A DNA stretch of 64,000 nucleotides from Nonomuraea helvata (GCF_039535785.1 NZ_BAAAXV010000008.1:1039763-1103762), one strand, 5' to 3'. Shown: positions 25,701-34,232, numbered from the stretch's first letter. The notes: generated by a model not told the origin, from the letters alone. Numbers and translations: made by a program.

Positions 25701-26037
25701 CCTGGTGGTCAGCGGCCGGCTGGAGGAGGCGCGGCAGGCGCTCGGGCCGTGGGAGCGGCAACCGCCGGTCCCACGCACCTTCGTCTACCTGTTCTGGCTG
25801 GTCGTCCGCTGCGAGGTCTGGTCGGCGCTGGGCGACCGGAAGGCCTGCGCCGACCTGTACGAGGAGGCGTCGCCGTACGCCGACCGGATGGGGATCGCCG
25901 GGCTGGGCATGCTGACGTGGCCGGTCAGCCGGTCACTGGCGCAACTGGCCGAGGCCCTGGGCGATACCGAGGCGGCGCGGCGGCACGCCGAGCGCGCCGA
26001 GAGCGTGGAGCGGGAGCTGGGTCACCCCCACAGGTAG
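22783..26037 (+). CDS. Large BTAD/AAA-ATPase/TPR transcriptional regulator
   Basis: The 1084-aa protein starts with an OmpR-like winged helix (VDIRVLGPLEIVGDDG, about 1-90) and a BTAD domain (about 95-245, ending ELGIDPGEELRELERDIL). An AAA/STAND ATPase follows with GITGRQEELAAL, Walker A GEPGIGKTR and Walker B VLVVLDDLHWAD, and the last 450 residues are helical TPR-like repeats. SARP-type proteins of this architecture activate secondary-metabolite genes, yet no biosynthetic cluster is adjacent. The GTG at 22783 precedes the conserved first strand; GTG at 22765 is an alternative. Confidence 0.88.
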   Translation: MDIRVLGPLEIVGDDGRSCQIGSLKLRALVSMLVLAEGRPVAPATLIDRLWGEEPPAEAQASLHSYVSNLRRVLEPGRPARGQSRLLTFGPVGYTLAIDQEQVDTTRFLRLVGQAEEAAGPAEVERLAGEALALWRGEPYQDLDDQAYVAAVKARLTEARERARELRVSAVIQQDRHRELLGELEALTYEHPLRERLWALRALALYRCGRQGEALETLRTARRILAEELGIDPGEELRELERDILGQSPALLPHRPPLEPQVAEAQIAERGITGRQEELAALDGLLKAAAAGRPGFSLITGEPGIGKTRLAEELVSRAHARGFTVAVGRCAATEGAPAFWPWVTVLERLADTLPPLPADVRANLPGVGSATGTDPEGARFRTYEAAARALTAGRQPVLVVLDDLHWADRSSLRLLSYLAEYVLDGRLAVVGTARDWPQPEGALAEAFEALSRRQAVRLPLPGLSASDLAELAPAGTDVHALRDRTNGNPFFVTELMRYLEAGSPGRGTLPLGVRDVVLGRVNRLPEPSAELLRVAAVAGREFDVAIVAEAAGLDLEAALDRLEPAMTADLVAEGRPGRFLFVHALVQEALTEVVPVLRRARLHAAVAVAIESRTGGSASDRLAAAAHHWFEAIPAGHTARAWRAAWRAAEEAKRLRAYDAALELLERAERVAGDDLELGEAERMDLLFALAEARFGAGDSMGQEAELTRIRRLARQAGDRRRWIEAATGYGGRILQPWKIYGGYDADLLVDLMELAADEGLEPSARARVLACLALQSYYQPGREPAERDRWSAEAARLARQENDATLLGRVLFARYYALLDPDSVHQRLEAGEEMARAGLEAGDDELRTIGLTCQGGSLLELCRVREALDVLAEAERLIGRTHMPYLGIMLNWLRLGVLAGRGDLEAAESLLAATVAEHRTTSMWGLESSMAGATYQVALMRLRHGAGDAMRPPQDISHDQLAQFNRDGYAHYLVVSGRLEEARQALGPWERQPPVPRTFVYLFWLVVRCEVWSALGDRKACADLYEEASPYADRMGIAGLGMLTWPVSRSLAQLAEALGDTEAARRHAERAESVERELGHPHR

Positions 26038-26723
26038 GCCATGCGCCGCTGGTAGCGGCCCCTGGCCAGGGTGCTGAGCAGCAGCAGCGGCTTGGGTGAG
26101 GTCGTGCGCAGGTGGGCCTCGACGTCGGCCGGCAGCTCGGAGGCGATCCAGCCGAGCAGCGTGATCAGCTTGCGCAGACCGTACTGCTTCGTGATCGTCT
26201 TGTGCATCTCCGCGTCCTCCTGCGGCGTGATGTGGGCCATCATCAGCGGGATCCCGTCGGTCTCCTCGTGCGCCAGGTGCGCGCCCAGGGTGTCGGCCAG
26301 CGCGCGCAGGGCGGCCATGAGCCGCTCGCGCCCCGGCTCGGACGGGTCGGCGTCGAACGCCTGGAACGCCCCGGTGCTCTCGCTGATCCAGTGGTCGCAG
26401 GCCTCGTGCTCGGCCTCCAGCGCGTCGATCGTGCCGGCCGCCTGCGGCGCCCGCTCCCGCAGCCGCGGCCAGATCGTCTCGTCCTCGGAGGTGTGGTGGT
26501 GGTGCAGCACGAACAGCACCCACGCGTGGTGCTCGCGCAGGGCGGTGATGCGCCGGCGGTCGTCGAGGCGGACCCGGCCGATCGTGGTGAGCAGGCGGCC
26601 GAGGTCGCGGCGGAAGCCGTAGTGCGCCAGGTACATGTTGCTCATGTCGAGCGGTCCCGGCACGGCGGCGGCCTGACCGGGCAGCGTGATCTGCGGCACG
26701 TTCGGGTGTTCGGCGGTCCACAT
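26022..26723 (-). CDS. Hemerythrin HHE domain protein
   Basis: The 233-aa protein has an HHE cation-binding four-helix domain with the expected His/Glu ligands: LREHHAWVLFVLHHHHTSEDETIW, EAEHEACDHW and LAHEETDGIPLM. Such proteins bind a di-iron centre and sense or carry oxygen or NO. The ATG at 26723 has AAGGAG upstream. The 3' end overlaps the convergent BTAD regulator gene by 16 bp. Confidence 0.9.
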   Translation of the reverse strand: MWTAEHPNVPQITLPGQAAAVPGPLDMSNMYLAHYGFRRDLGRLLTTIGRVRLDDRRRITALREHHAWVLFVLHHHHTSEDETIWPRLRERAPQAAGTIDALEAEHEACDHWISESTGAFQAFDADPSEPGRERLMAALRALADTLGAHLAHEETDGIPLMMAHITPQEDAEMHKTITKQYGLRKLITLLGWIASELPADVEAHLRTTSPKPLLLLSTLARGRYQRRMAYLWG

Positions 26724-26830
26724 GGGCGTACTCCTTCTGCTGTGGAGGGGTCGGCGCCATCGTGGCCTCCCGCTCTTGGACGGCACTGGAAGATCGACGT
26801 CAAGAACGGCCCAAGTCCGAAGGGTGCGTC

Positions 26831-27664
26831 CTATTCGTACCGGGCCCGGCGGGCGATCACCTCGAATCCGAGGCCGCGGAAGAGGGCGGCCGAGGCCGGG
26901 TTGTTGACGTTGACGTCCAGGAAGACCTCCGTCGCGCCGCGTGTGCGCATGCGGTCGAGCGCGGTGGCCGCCAGCGCCCTCGCGAGGTGGCGCCGTCGCC
27001 ACGCGGGCACGGCGCCGACCTGGATCAGGAACCCCTCCGCGCACGCCACGAAGCCGGCCGCCCCGCCCGCTTCGAGCGCCACGAGCGAACAGCCGGGCAG
27101 GAACTCGTCGTCGACCAGCCAGTCCACCCACTCCTCCCGCGACCAGCCGGGGAAGCCGGGACGGTCGGCGAAGGACGCGGAGTAGGCCTCGTAAAAGGCA
27201 CCTTCGGTGTCCTGCGACCACTCCTCGACCTCCAGCTCCGGCGGGAGGGGGACGGCCGGGAGCGGCTCGGTCAGGTCGCGGCGGTAGACGTCCTCGGCGA
27301 ACGTCTGCCGGAGCCCGCGCGCGAGGAAGAGCGCGTGGGCCTGCGGGGTCAGCGACTCGGTCTCCAGCCGGACCGGCCCCTTGACCAGCCGGTCGAGCAG
27401 GCCGGATCCCAGGCCGCGCCCCCGGTGGTCCGGATCGACCAGGCCGGTCGCCGCCGAGGCGCCGCCCACGGGTCGTACGGCCCCGCAGGCGACCAGGCGG
27501 CCATCAGCGAACGCGCCCACCGTCGTCCCCGTGGCGTACCTGCGCTCCAGGAAGGACGGGGACGCGGCCGCCCGGAGCCCGCCGTCGTGCGCCACGCACC
27601 GCCGGGCGAGCTCGGTGATCGCCGGCATGTCCGCGTGCGACAGAGCGGCCCATTCGATGGTCAT
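26831..27664 (-). CDS. Double-domain GNAT acetyltransferase
   Basis: The 277-aa protein contains two GNAT modules: the N-terminal one with VDPDHRGRGLGSGLLDRL (acetyl-CoA loop, about residues 78-95) and the C-terminal one with VGAVPAWRRRHLARALAATAL (about 210-230) and NNPASAALFRGLGF. The layout recalls mycothiol synthase MshD, but the sequence is not close enough to name it. It should acetylate a small amine or protein. The start ATG at 27664 has AAGGAG 7 nt upstream. Confidence 0.85.
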   Translation of the reverse strand: MTIEWAALSHADMPAITELARRCVAHDGGLRAAASPSFLERRYATGTTVGAFADGRLVACGAVRPVGGASAATGLVDPDHRGRGLGSGLLDRLVKGPVRLETESLTPQAHALFLARGLRQTFAEDVYRRDLTEPLPAVPLPPELEVEEWSQDTEGAFYEAYSASFADRPGFPGWSREEWVDWLVDDEFLPGCSLVALEAGGAAGFVACAEGFLIQVGAVPAWRRRHLARALAATALDRMRTRGATEVFLDVNVNNPASAALFRGLGFEVIARRARYE

Positions 27665-27675
27665 CGTCGGCTCCT

Positions 27676-27795
27676 TCATGTGCAGGTGAGCTGGTACGTC
27701 GTCGGTTCGGAGGCCATCATGTCGGGACTCAGCGCCTCCAGGCACACGGTGACCGCCTTCCCGCTCGAGGCGTCCCCCGTGAACTCGCGCTCCAC
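27676..27795 (-). CDS. Short unassigned ORF between M24 peptidase and GNAT genes
   Basis: From a GTG at 27795 a 39-codon frame runs to TGA at 27676. Residues such as GKAVTVCLEALSPDMM look protein-like. The same frame is open from the stop of the M24 peptidase gene at 27913, without another usual start codon, and its upper part (WRKLFEFFSGPG) also looks coding. It may be a small gene or a remnant; no family was recognised. Confidence 0.25.
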   Translation of the reverse strand: MEREFTGDASSGKAVTVCLEALSPDMMASEPTTYQLTCT

Positions 27796-27912
27796 GGTCG
27801 TGGGGAGTGTCGCGGAGGCGGCTTGGGCGCGACCCGAGCGGCCCGGACCGGAAAAGAACTCGAACAGTTTCCGCCACGTGCTGGTCCGCCCGCCCCTGGG
27901 CGACCTCAGGGC

Positions 27913-29166
27913 TCAGCGGGCGGCCGGTTCCGGGCTGCGCCGGCCCGTGGTCGTGAGCTCCGGGCCGGCGTCGGTGACGATGACGTCCTCCTCGTACCCG
28001 GCGCCGCCCACCGAATGGACCGCGAGCCGCCGTTCCAGGGCCAGGCACATCCCGGCCTCGGCCCGTTCGCCCGCGTGCGGCCCGTCCTCGATGATCCACG
28101 GCGGCTCGAACGACAGCCCCAGCCCGTGCCCCCACACCCCGTGCATCTCCGCCTCGGGCAGCCCGTGATGGGCGGCGAAGGCCGACCGTTCGAACACCTC
28201 CTGGCACCGGCGCGCCACCTCGCCGAAAGTCCGGCCGGGCCGCAGCAGGTCGATCCCCGCCAGGACGCTGTCACGCACCGCGTCGAGCAGCCGCCGCTGC
28301 TCCGTGGTCGGCTCCTCGCCGACGACCCAGGTACGGGCCAGCTCGAACAGGTAGCCGTGCACCGAGCCGTACAGGTCGATCCTGAGCAGGTCGCCGGCCG
28401 CGAGCCGCCGGTCGGCGGAGTAGGGCGCCGGGCCCGAGGCGGCGAACGTGTGGGACCGCGTGCCCGAGGAGATGCCCATGCCGTAGTAGGCGCCGCCCGC
28501 CCGGACGATCTCGGCGACGGCTGCCGCCGCCACGTCGGCCTCCGTGACGCCCGGCTCGGCGGCGTCCCGGGCGGCGGCCATCGCGGCCACGCCCAGCGCC
28601 CCGGAGGCGCGCAGCAGGTCCAGCTCGGCCGGGCTCTTGATCCGGCGCGCCGCCCAGGCCAGCTCGTCGGCGCACACCAGCTCGTGCCCGGGCAGCACCG
28701 AGCGCAGGCGGCACCACCAGGAGGCGGCCATCGACTCGCAGCCGATCAACGCGACCTTGCCGGGCCGGATCCAGGCCCTGATCTGCTCGGCGAGCGCGTC
28801 CACGAGGTCGGCGGCGGCCCGCACCCGCGCCACCGGCCGCGGCTCCTGGAGATCGCCCGCGTCGGTGATCAGCATGATCGTGCCGCGAGCGTCCCCGGTA
28901 CGCGCCGCGTGGCCGTTCGACGGCGTCGGGGGAGCGTCCACGGGCAGCACCACGGCCGCGTGGCCGCGCGCCCGCCAGTGGCCGGGAACGTCGGGGACGA
29001 AGGGACGGTGCTGGTAGAAGCCCGTGAGGTGGTGGACGTCGGCATAGCGGTCCTGCGCGGATCCGCCTCTGGACCAGGCCACGACCCCGTGGAACCCCTC
29101 GCGCGCGGCCAGCCGCCTCATCGCCTCCTGCCGCGCCGCGTACTCCTCGGCGCCGATTCCCCCCAC
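27913..29166 (-). CDS. M24-family peptidase (Xaa-Pro aminopeptidase/creatinase fold)
   Basis: The 417-aa protein has a creatinase N-terminal domain and a C-terminal pita-bread fold. Metal-ligand segments visible are LLRIDLYGSVHGY, HGVWGHGLGLSF, CLALERRLAV and GYEEDVIVT. The second metal Asp of the usual SDxTRTW motif appears as Glu (FELARTW), so the metal site may be altered. It should cleave Xaa-Pro peptides or act as a related C-N hydrolase. The GTG at 29166 is chosen because upstream sequence is occupied by the penicillin-binding protein gene 43 bp away; the genes are likely co-transcribed. Confidence 0.82.
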   Translation of the reverse strand: MGGIGAEEYAARQEAMRRLAAREGFHGVVAWSRGGSAQDRYADVHHLTGFYQHRPFVPDVPGHWRARGHAAVVLPVDAPPTPSNGHAARTGDARGTIMLITDAGDLQEPRPVARVRAAADLVDALAEQIRAWIRPGKVALIGCESMAASWWCRLRSVLPGHELVCADELAWAARRIKSPAELDLLRASGALGVAAMAAARDAAEPGVTEADVAAAAVAEIVRAGGAYYGMGISSGTRSHTFAASGPAPYSADRRLAAGDLLRIDLYGSVHGYLFELARTWVVGEEPTTEQRRLLDAVRDSVLAGIDLLRPGRTFGEVARRCQEVFERSAFAAHHGLPEAEMHGVWGHGLGLSFEPPWIIEDGPHAGERAEAGMCLALERRLAVHSVGGAGYEEDVIVTDAGPELTTTGRRSPEPAAR

Positions 29167-29209
29167 GACCGACCCCTGCCCAGGACCGGCGGGCCCAAGC
29201 AGGAGAACG

Positions 29210-30811
29210 TCACAGGCCCTTGAGGAAGGTCGCCGCCACCGGCGCCGCGACCTTGCCGCCCGCGCCGCCGCCCTCCACGACCACCGCGAACGCCACATCG
29301 CCCTTGAACCCCATGAACCACGCGTGGGTGTTCAGGTCGTCGCCGGTGCCGTACTCGGCCGTGCCGGTCTTGCCGTGCGTCCCGGCGGGCAGCCCCGCCG
29401 CCTTGGCCGTGCCCTTGGACACCACGGCCGCCATCATCTCGTGCAGCTTCTCCTTGACCCCGTCAGGGAGAGCGTGCTCCTCGGCCTTCTGCTTCAGCGA
29501 GGGCACGAGCGTCGGCGGACGCCAGGTGCCGTCGGCGATGGCGGCGGCCACCGAGGCCATCGTCAGCGGGCTGGCCGTGATCCGGCCCTGCCCGAACGCC
29601 TCCGAGGCCAGCTCGGCGTCGGACTCGGCCTTGGGGAAGCTGGCCTTGGTGGCCGGCACCCCGATGTTCAGCGGCTGGTTGAAGCCCACGTCCTCGGCCG
29701 CCTCGAGCAGCTTGGCGGCGCCCAGCTTCTGCTGGGCCAACGGCGCGAACGTGGTGTTGCACGAGTGCGCGAACGAGTCGAGGAACGACAGCGACCCGAA
29801 CGCCTCCTTGTCGGAGTTGCGGATCTTCAGCCCGCCGATGGTCGAGTACATCGGGCACGTCACCATGTCCTGCGGCGACATCCCGGCCGCGAGCAGCCCG
29901 ATCGCCGTGACCGCCTTGAACGTCGAGCCGGGCGGGTAGCGCCCGTCCAGCGCCCGGTTGAAGCCGCCCTGGTTGTTGACCACGGCCAGGATCTCGCCCG
30001 TGGACGGCTTGATCGCCACCATCGAGGTGGGCTTCTTCATGTCCTTGACCGCGGCCACCGCCGCGGCCTGCGCGTGCGGGTCGAGCGAGGTCTGGACGGG
30101 CTTGCCGTCGGAGCCCTTGATGGTCTCCAGCGTCTTGCCGCCGAGCTGGATCTCCGTGGCCGGCGTGCCCGCCAGCTGCTCCTGGAACGTCTCCTGCAGC
30201 CCGCCGCGCCCGACGGCCTGGCCGACCTTGTAGGAGGAGCCGAGCTTGGCCACGTCCTTCTTGGTGGCCTTGTCGAGGAAGCCGACCAGTTGCTGCACCG
30301 ATCCGCCGACCGTGCCCGTGTCGATCCGGCCCCCGTCGGCGTCGGTGATCTCGGCCCGGCCGGGCCAGCGCGTCTTGAGTGCGAACGCGGCGCCGTCGGT
30401 CAGGGACGGGTGCAGCGTCGAGGGCTTCCAGTCGACCTTCCAGGCCCGGTCGGCCACCATGAGGTCGATCTGGCCCTGGTAGGACCACGTGCCGATGTTC
30501 TTGAGCGTCAGGGTCGCGGTGTACGGGGCGCGGGCCCGGTCGTCGGTCTCGGTGATCTTGCCGAGCCGGATCGCGGCGGACTCGACCGCGAGCGCGGTGC
30601 GTTGCTGGTCGTACGCGCTGAGTTGCTGCGGCTTGGCCAGCAGGGCCGTCATGGCGGCCTTGTCGCCCGACTGCCACGCGGCGGCGAAGCGCTGCGCCGT
30701 CTCGGCGGGCGTGCCCCTCGTGTGCAGCACGTAGTACGCGCCACCGGCCGCGGCCCCCACCGCGAGCACGACTGCGCCGGACACGATCGCGATGGTACGA
30801 CCCCGCGCCAC
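29210..30811 (-). CDS. Class B penicillin-binding protein with MecA_N domain
   Basis: The 533-aa protein has one N-terminal anchor helix (residues 7-30), an NTF2-like MecA_N domain (about 32-150), a dimerisation region and a transpeptidase domain. Catalytic motifs are PGSTFK (SxxK), HSCNTTF (SxN) and HGKTGTAE (KTG). Proteins of this layout are D,D-transpeptidases cross-linking peptidoglycan outside the membrane, and MecA_N members often have low beta-lactam affinity. Start is a GTG at 30811. The plsC-like gene ends 25 bp upstream, so the pair forms an operon. Confidence 0.92.
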   Translation of the reverse strand: MARGRTIAIVSGAVVLAVGAAAGGAYYVLHTRGTPAETAQRFAAAWQSGDKAAMTALLAKPQQLSAYDQQRTALAVESAAIRLGKITETDDRARAPYTATLTLKNIGTWSYQGQIDLMVADRAWKVDWKPSTLHPSLTDGAAFALKTRWPGRAEITDADGGRIDTGTVGGSVQQLVGFLDKATKKDVAKLGSSYKVGQAVGRGGLQETFQEQLAGTPATEIQLGGKTLETIKGSDGKPVQTSLDPHAQAAAVAAVKDMKKPTSMVAIKPSTGEILAVVNNQGGFNRALDGRYPPGSTFKAVTAIGLLAAGMSPQDMVTCPMYSTIGGLKIRNSDKEAFGSLSFLDSFAHSCNTTFAPLAQQKLGAAKLLEAAEDVGFNQPLNIGVPATKASFPKAESDAELASEAFGQGRITASPLTMASVAAAIADGTWRPPTLVPSLKQKAEEHALPDGVKEKLHEMMAAVVSKGTAKAAGLPAGTHGKTGTAEYGTGDDLNTHAWFMGFKGDVAFAVVVEGGGAGGKVAAPVAATFLKGL

Positions 30812-30836
30812 TACATCCCCCTGTTCCTCGACGACA

Positions 30837-31496
30837 CTAGGACTGGCCGTTGGCCGCTTTGACGCTGGCGGCGTAGGCCGGCACGTACTCCTGGCCGGAC
30901 AGCTTCTGGATGGCCGCCATGATGTCGTCGGTCACCCGCCGCCGGTCGCGTGCCTTGGTGTGGTCGCCCTCGAACCGCAAGGGCGCCCCGATGGTGATGC
31001 CGATCCGCGCGGGCCTCGGCACCTTGGAGCCGACCGGCAGCACCTTCTCGGTGCCGGTGAGCGCCACCGGCAGCACCGGCGCGCCCGTCTTGAGCGCCAG
31101 CCAGGCCACCCCGACCTTGCCGCGGTAGAGGCGGCCGTCGGGGGAGCGGGTGCCCTCCGGGTGGATGCCGAACAGCTCACCCCGCTCCAGCAGGTCGGCG
31201 GCGGCGTCGAGCATGGCCTGCGCGGCGTGCGCGCTCTCCCGGTCGATCGGCAGGCTGCCGCCCAGCCGCATGAAGAATCCGGAGACGGGGTTGCCGTCGA
31301 AGTACTCGTTCTTGGCGGTGAACGTCACGTGCCGCGGCAGCAGCGCCGGCAGCAGGAACGAGTCGAGCACCGACAGGTGGTTGGCGGCCAGGATCGCCGG
31401 ACCGCTCCTGGGCACGTGCGCCGCCCCGGAGATGTGCGGCCGGCACATCGCCTGGGCGAGCGGTGCGGCGGCGAACTTGACCACTTCGTACAGCAA
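30837..31496 (-). CDS. plsC: 1-acyl-sn-glycerol-3-phosphate acyltransferase family protein
   Basis: The 219-aa protein has the four PlsC acyltransferase blocks: NHLSVLD (block I, catalytic His), GxxPIDRES (block II), GIHPEGTRSPDG (block III) and VALTGTEKVLP (block IV). It esterifies lysophosphatidic acid or a related lysolipid at the membrane face. The TTG at 31496 is chosen because AGGAG lies 6 nt upstream and the family starts here. A strong hairpin 45 bp upstream separates it from the NUDIX gene. Confidence 0.87.
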   Translation of the reverse strand: MLYEVVKFAAAPLAQAMCRPHISGAAHVPRSGPAILAANHLSVLDSFLLPALLPRHVTFTAKNEYFDGNPVSGFFMRLGGSLPIDRESAHAAQAMLDAAADLLERGELFGIHPEGTRSPDGRLYRGKVGVAWLALKTGAPVLPVALTGTEKVLPVGSKVPRPARIGITIGAPLRFEGDHTKARDRRRVTDDIMAAIQKLSGQEYVPAYAASVKAANGQS

Positions 31497-31540
31497 CGAG
31501 CTCTCCTGATCATCGGGCGGTCGGCCACCCCACCATAAAG

Positions 31541-31571
31541 CAGGCGCCCCGCCCGAGGGGCGGGACGCCTG
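31541..31571 (-). terminator. Strong hairpin between NUDIX and plsC genes
   Basis: CAGGCG-c-CCCGCCC (31541-31554) pairs with GGGCGGG-a-CGCCTG (31558-31571): 13 pairs with one mismatch and a 3-nt GAG loop. On the minus strand it is followed by CTTTAT. It probably terminates the kinase/NUDIX transcript before plsC, though it could sit in the plsC leader. Confidence 0.65.
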
Positions 31572-31749
31572 GGAAAAGCTGTTTAGGCCGATGTGGCGGT
31601 CGCCTCCTCGGCGAGGTGCACAACACGGCTCCAGCCGAACGGTATTCCGTGAAGGCGGTAATTTGCGGCCCGGGGGACACAGACCACATCGGCCATTCGA
31701 TGCTAACGGACATCCGGCCATCGCTATTCCATCGGGCCCCAAGAATCGG

Positions 31750-32346
31750 TCAGGTTCTCGTCCAATGAGGCTGCGCCACGTCGAAGACCCGCTGCTCGCG
31801 GCCACGCAGCGCCACCTCGGCAAATTGCCACAAAATCGCCCCCGTCGGCGCGTGGACCACGATGGAGGGCCCCAGCGGCATCTGCAGCAGCTCGCCGTGC
31901 CAGCGGGGCACCCCGGGCCGCAGGAACCACTCCAGCGGCACGGCGTGCACCGAGGCCACCTCGCGGAGGTCCGCGACCGGCTCCTGCGTGCCGCCGAACG
32001 CCACCACCGGCGTGATCACGAACCCGGAGTCGGTGACGAAGTCGTCGAGCAGCCCGGCCACCTCGACCCCGGCGAGGCCCGTCTCCTCGTCGAGCTCGCG
32101 CAGCGCCGCGTCCACGGGCCGCTCCCCGTCGTCGAGCCGCCCGCCGGGCAGCGCCCACTGCCCGGGATTGCGGCCGCGGGCGGCCCGCTTGATCAGGACC
32201 GTGTACGGGGCGCGCTCGGCGTCCTCCAGCACGCACACGGTGACGGCGGCCCTGCGCACCCCGCCGGTCGGCGGGACCTCACGGCGGTCGAAGGCGGCCA
32301 GGCGGGAGGTGATCTGCTCGCGCAGCTCGTCGATCGGCGACAGCAC
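31750..32346 (-). CDS. NUDIX hydrolase, CoA pyrophosphatase-like
   Basis: The 198-aa protein holds a complete Nudix box, GRLDDGERPVDAALRELDEETGL. It is preceded by LIKRAARGRNPGQWALPGG, which resembles the UPF0035 motif of NudL-type coenzyme A diphosphatases (LLTKR...HxGQxxFPGG). It should cleave a nucleotide diphosphate linked to another moiety; CoA or a related compound is the best guess. The gene lies 3 bp after the kinase stop and is probably in the same transcript. Start is GTG. Confidence 0.88.
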   Translation of the reverse strand: MLSPIDELREQITSRLAAFDRREVPPTGGVRRAAVTVCVLEDAERAPYTVLIKRAARGRNPGQWALPGGRLDDGERPVDAALRELDEETGLAGVEVAGLLDDFVTDSGFVITPVVAFGGTQEPVADLREVASVHAVPLEWFLRPGVPRWHGELLQMPLGPSIVVHAPTGAILWQFAEVALRGREQRVFDVAQPHWTRT

Positions 32347-32349
32347 ACC

Positions 32350-33531
32350 TCAAGGATCGCACGGCGCTCCCCGCGGCAGCCGTACGGTGACGCTCAGCCC
32401 GCCCTCGGGCCGCGCGACGGCGCCCACCCGGCCGCCGTGCGCGCGCACGATGGCCCGCACGATCGACAGCCCCAGCCCCGCCCCCTTGAACGAGCGCACC
32501 CGGTCGCCCTGGCTCCGGCTGAACGGCTCGAACAGGTCGTCCACCTCGTACGGCGGCACCAGCGGCCCGGTGTTGCGCACCGTGATGAGAGCGTCCCCCT
32601 GCTCCTGCCCAAGCGTCAGCCAGACCTCGCCGTCGCGCACGTTGTACTTGATCGCGTTCTCCAGCAGGTTGACCACGCACCGCTCCAGGAACAGCGGATC
32701 CCCCTCGACCAGCACCGGGCGCAGGTCCTGGTGCAGGGTGACGGGCCGCTTGCGCGACTGCAGGTCGATCTGCTCCAGCACCGTGCGTACGACCTGCTCC
32801 AGGTCCACCCACTTGCGCACGGTGAGCTCCTGCTCCGACTGCGCGAGCAGCAGCAGGCCCTCGATGAGCCGCTCGTAACGCGCGTTGGTCCCCAGCAGCG
32901 CCCTGGCCAGCGCCTTGAGGTCCTCCGACGCGGCCGGCTCCTCCAGCGACACCTCCAGCACCGTGCGGTTGATCGCCAGCGGCGTGCGCAGCTCGTGGGA
33001 GGCGTTGGCGATGAAGCGCCGCTGCGCGTCGAACACCCGGTGCAGCCGGTCCAGCATCGCGTCGAACGTGTCGGCCAGGCGCCTGACCTCGTCGGGCGGG
33101 CCGCTCAGGCCGATCCGCTCGTGCAACGTGCTCTCCGAGAGCCGCTGCGCCGTCTCCGTCACCCGGTCCAGCGGCCGCAGCGCCCGGTCGGCCACCACGT
33201 ACCCGAGCACGAGCGCGACCACGCCGACCGCGATCATCGCGAGCATGGACCAGCGCATCATGTCGCTGAGCACGTTCTCGGCCCGGTACATGATGTCGCC
33301 CTGGAAGACGCCCTCCTCGAACATCGGGCGCTGCACGACCACGCCGGCAGGCGGGGTCGCAACCTTGCGGGCGGCCACGACAAACTGCCGGTCCAGCGCC
33401 TGCCCGGTGATGAGGTAGGTGACCCAGAGCAGGATCGACCCGGCCACGAAGAACAGGCCGCCGTAGAGCAGCGTGAGCCGCAGCCGGAGCCTCCTGCTGC
33501 TCCACCACAGCCGCCAGGCCCCGGCGGTCAA
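32350..33531 (-). CDS. Sensor histidine kinase
   Basis: The 393-aa kinase has two membrane helices (about 20-42 and 94-116) flanking a short extracytoplasmic loop of 50 residues, a HAMP domain, the HisKA box ASHELRTPLA with H179, the N box NLLENAIKYN and the G box GAGLGLSIVRAIV. The TTG start overlaps the response-regulator stop by 4 bp (TTGA). The small loop suggests sensing in or near the membrane, as for kinases that detect antimicrobial peptides. It faces the divergent ABC export operon. Confidence 0.92.
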   Translation of the reverse strand: MTAGAWRLWWSSRRLRLRLTLLYGGLFFVAGSILLWVTYLITGQALDRQFVVAARKVATPPAGVVVQRPMFEEGVFQGDIMYRAENVLSDMMRWSMLAMIAVGVVALVLGYVVADRALRPLDRVTETAQRLSESTLHERIGLSGPPDEVRRLADTFDAMLDRLHRVFDAQRRFIANASHELRTPLAINRTVLEVSLEEPAASEDLKALARALLGTNARYERLIEGLLLLAQSEQELTVRKWVDLEQVVRTVLEQIDLQSRKRPVTLHQDLRPVLVEGDPLFLERCVVNLLENAIKYNVRDGEVWLTLGQEQGDALITVRNTGPLVPPYEVDDLFEPFSRSQGDRVRSFKGAGLGLSIVRAIVRAHGGRVGAVARPEGGLSVTVRLPRGAPCDP

Positions 33532-34181
33532 AGCCGGTAGCCCTTGCCGGGCACGTTCTGGATGGCGGACGGCACGCCGAGCTTCTTGCGTAACGACGAG
33601 ATCGTGACCCGCAGGGCGCCCGTGCCGGGGTCGGCGTACTCGTCCCAGACGCTCCTGCGCAGCTCACCCGCGGTGACCAGCTCGCCGTCCGCGCCGAGCA
33701 GCACACGCAGCACGTCGAACTCCTTGCGGTTCAGCGACACGGAACGCCCGTCCCTGGTGACCGTGCGGCGCGCCGGGTCGAGCGCGATGCCGCCGCGTTC
33801 GAGCGGCGGGACCGCGGAGCGGGCAGACCTGCGGGCCAGCGCCCTGACCCGGGCCACCAGCTCGGCGAACGCGAACGGCTTGACCAGGTAGTCGTCCGCC
33901 CCGATGGCCAGCCCGTCCACCTTGTCGCGGATCTGGCCGGCCGCGGTCAGCATGAGCACCCGGCTGCCCCCGCCTTCCGCGCGCAGCCGCCGGCACACGT
34001 CGTCGCCGTGCACCTCCGGCAGGTCCCGGTCGAGCACCACCACGTCGTAGTCCACGTACGCGGCCATGTCCAGGGCGTCCTGCCCGTCGTAGGCCACGTC
34101 GACGGCGATCGCGTGCAGCCTGAGCCCGTGCGCGACCGCGTCCGCCAGCCGTTCCTCGTCCTCGACGACCAGAACCCGCAT
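33528..34181 (-). CDS. OmpR-family response regulator
   Basis: The 217-aa protein has a receiver domain with acidic pocket EDEE (7-10), phospho-acceptor D51 and K in YLVKPF, and a C-terminal winged helix (LDPARRTVTRDGRSVSLNRKEFDVL to the GTGALRVTISSLRKKL recognition helix). It is the partner of the kinase encoded just downstream. It is expected to bind the divergent promoter region (34182-34381) and control the lipoprotein/ABC operon. Confidence 0.93.
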   Translation of the reverse strand: MRVLVVEDEERLADAVAHGLRLHAIAVDVAYDGQDALDMAAYVDYDVVVLDRDLPEVHGDDVCRRLRAEGGGSRVLMLTAAGQIRDKVDGLAIGADDYLVKPFAFAELVARVRALARRSARSAVPPLERGGIALDPARRTVTRDGRSVSLNRKEFDVLRVLLGADGELVTAGELRRSVWDEYADPGTGALRVTISSLRKKLGVPSAIQNVPGKGYRL

Positions 34182-34232
34182 CGCCGGCCCCTTTCCTCTG
34201 ACACCAGAGCGTGACGGATCAGGTGTTAGGGG

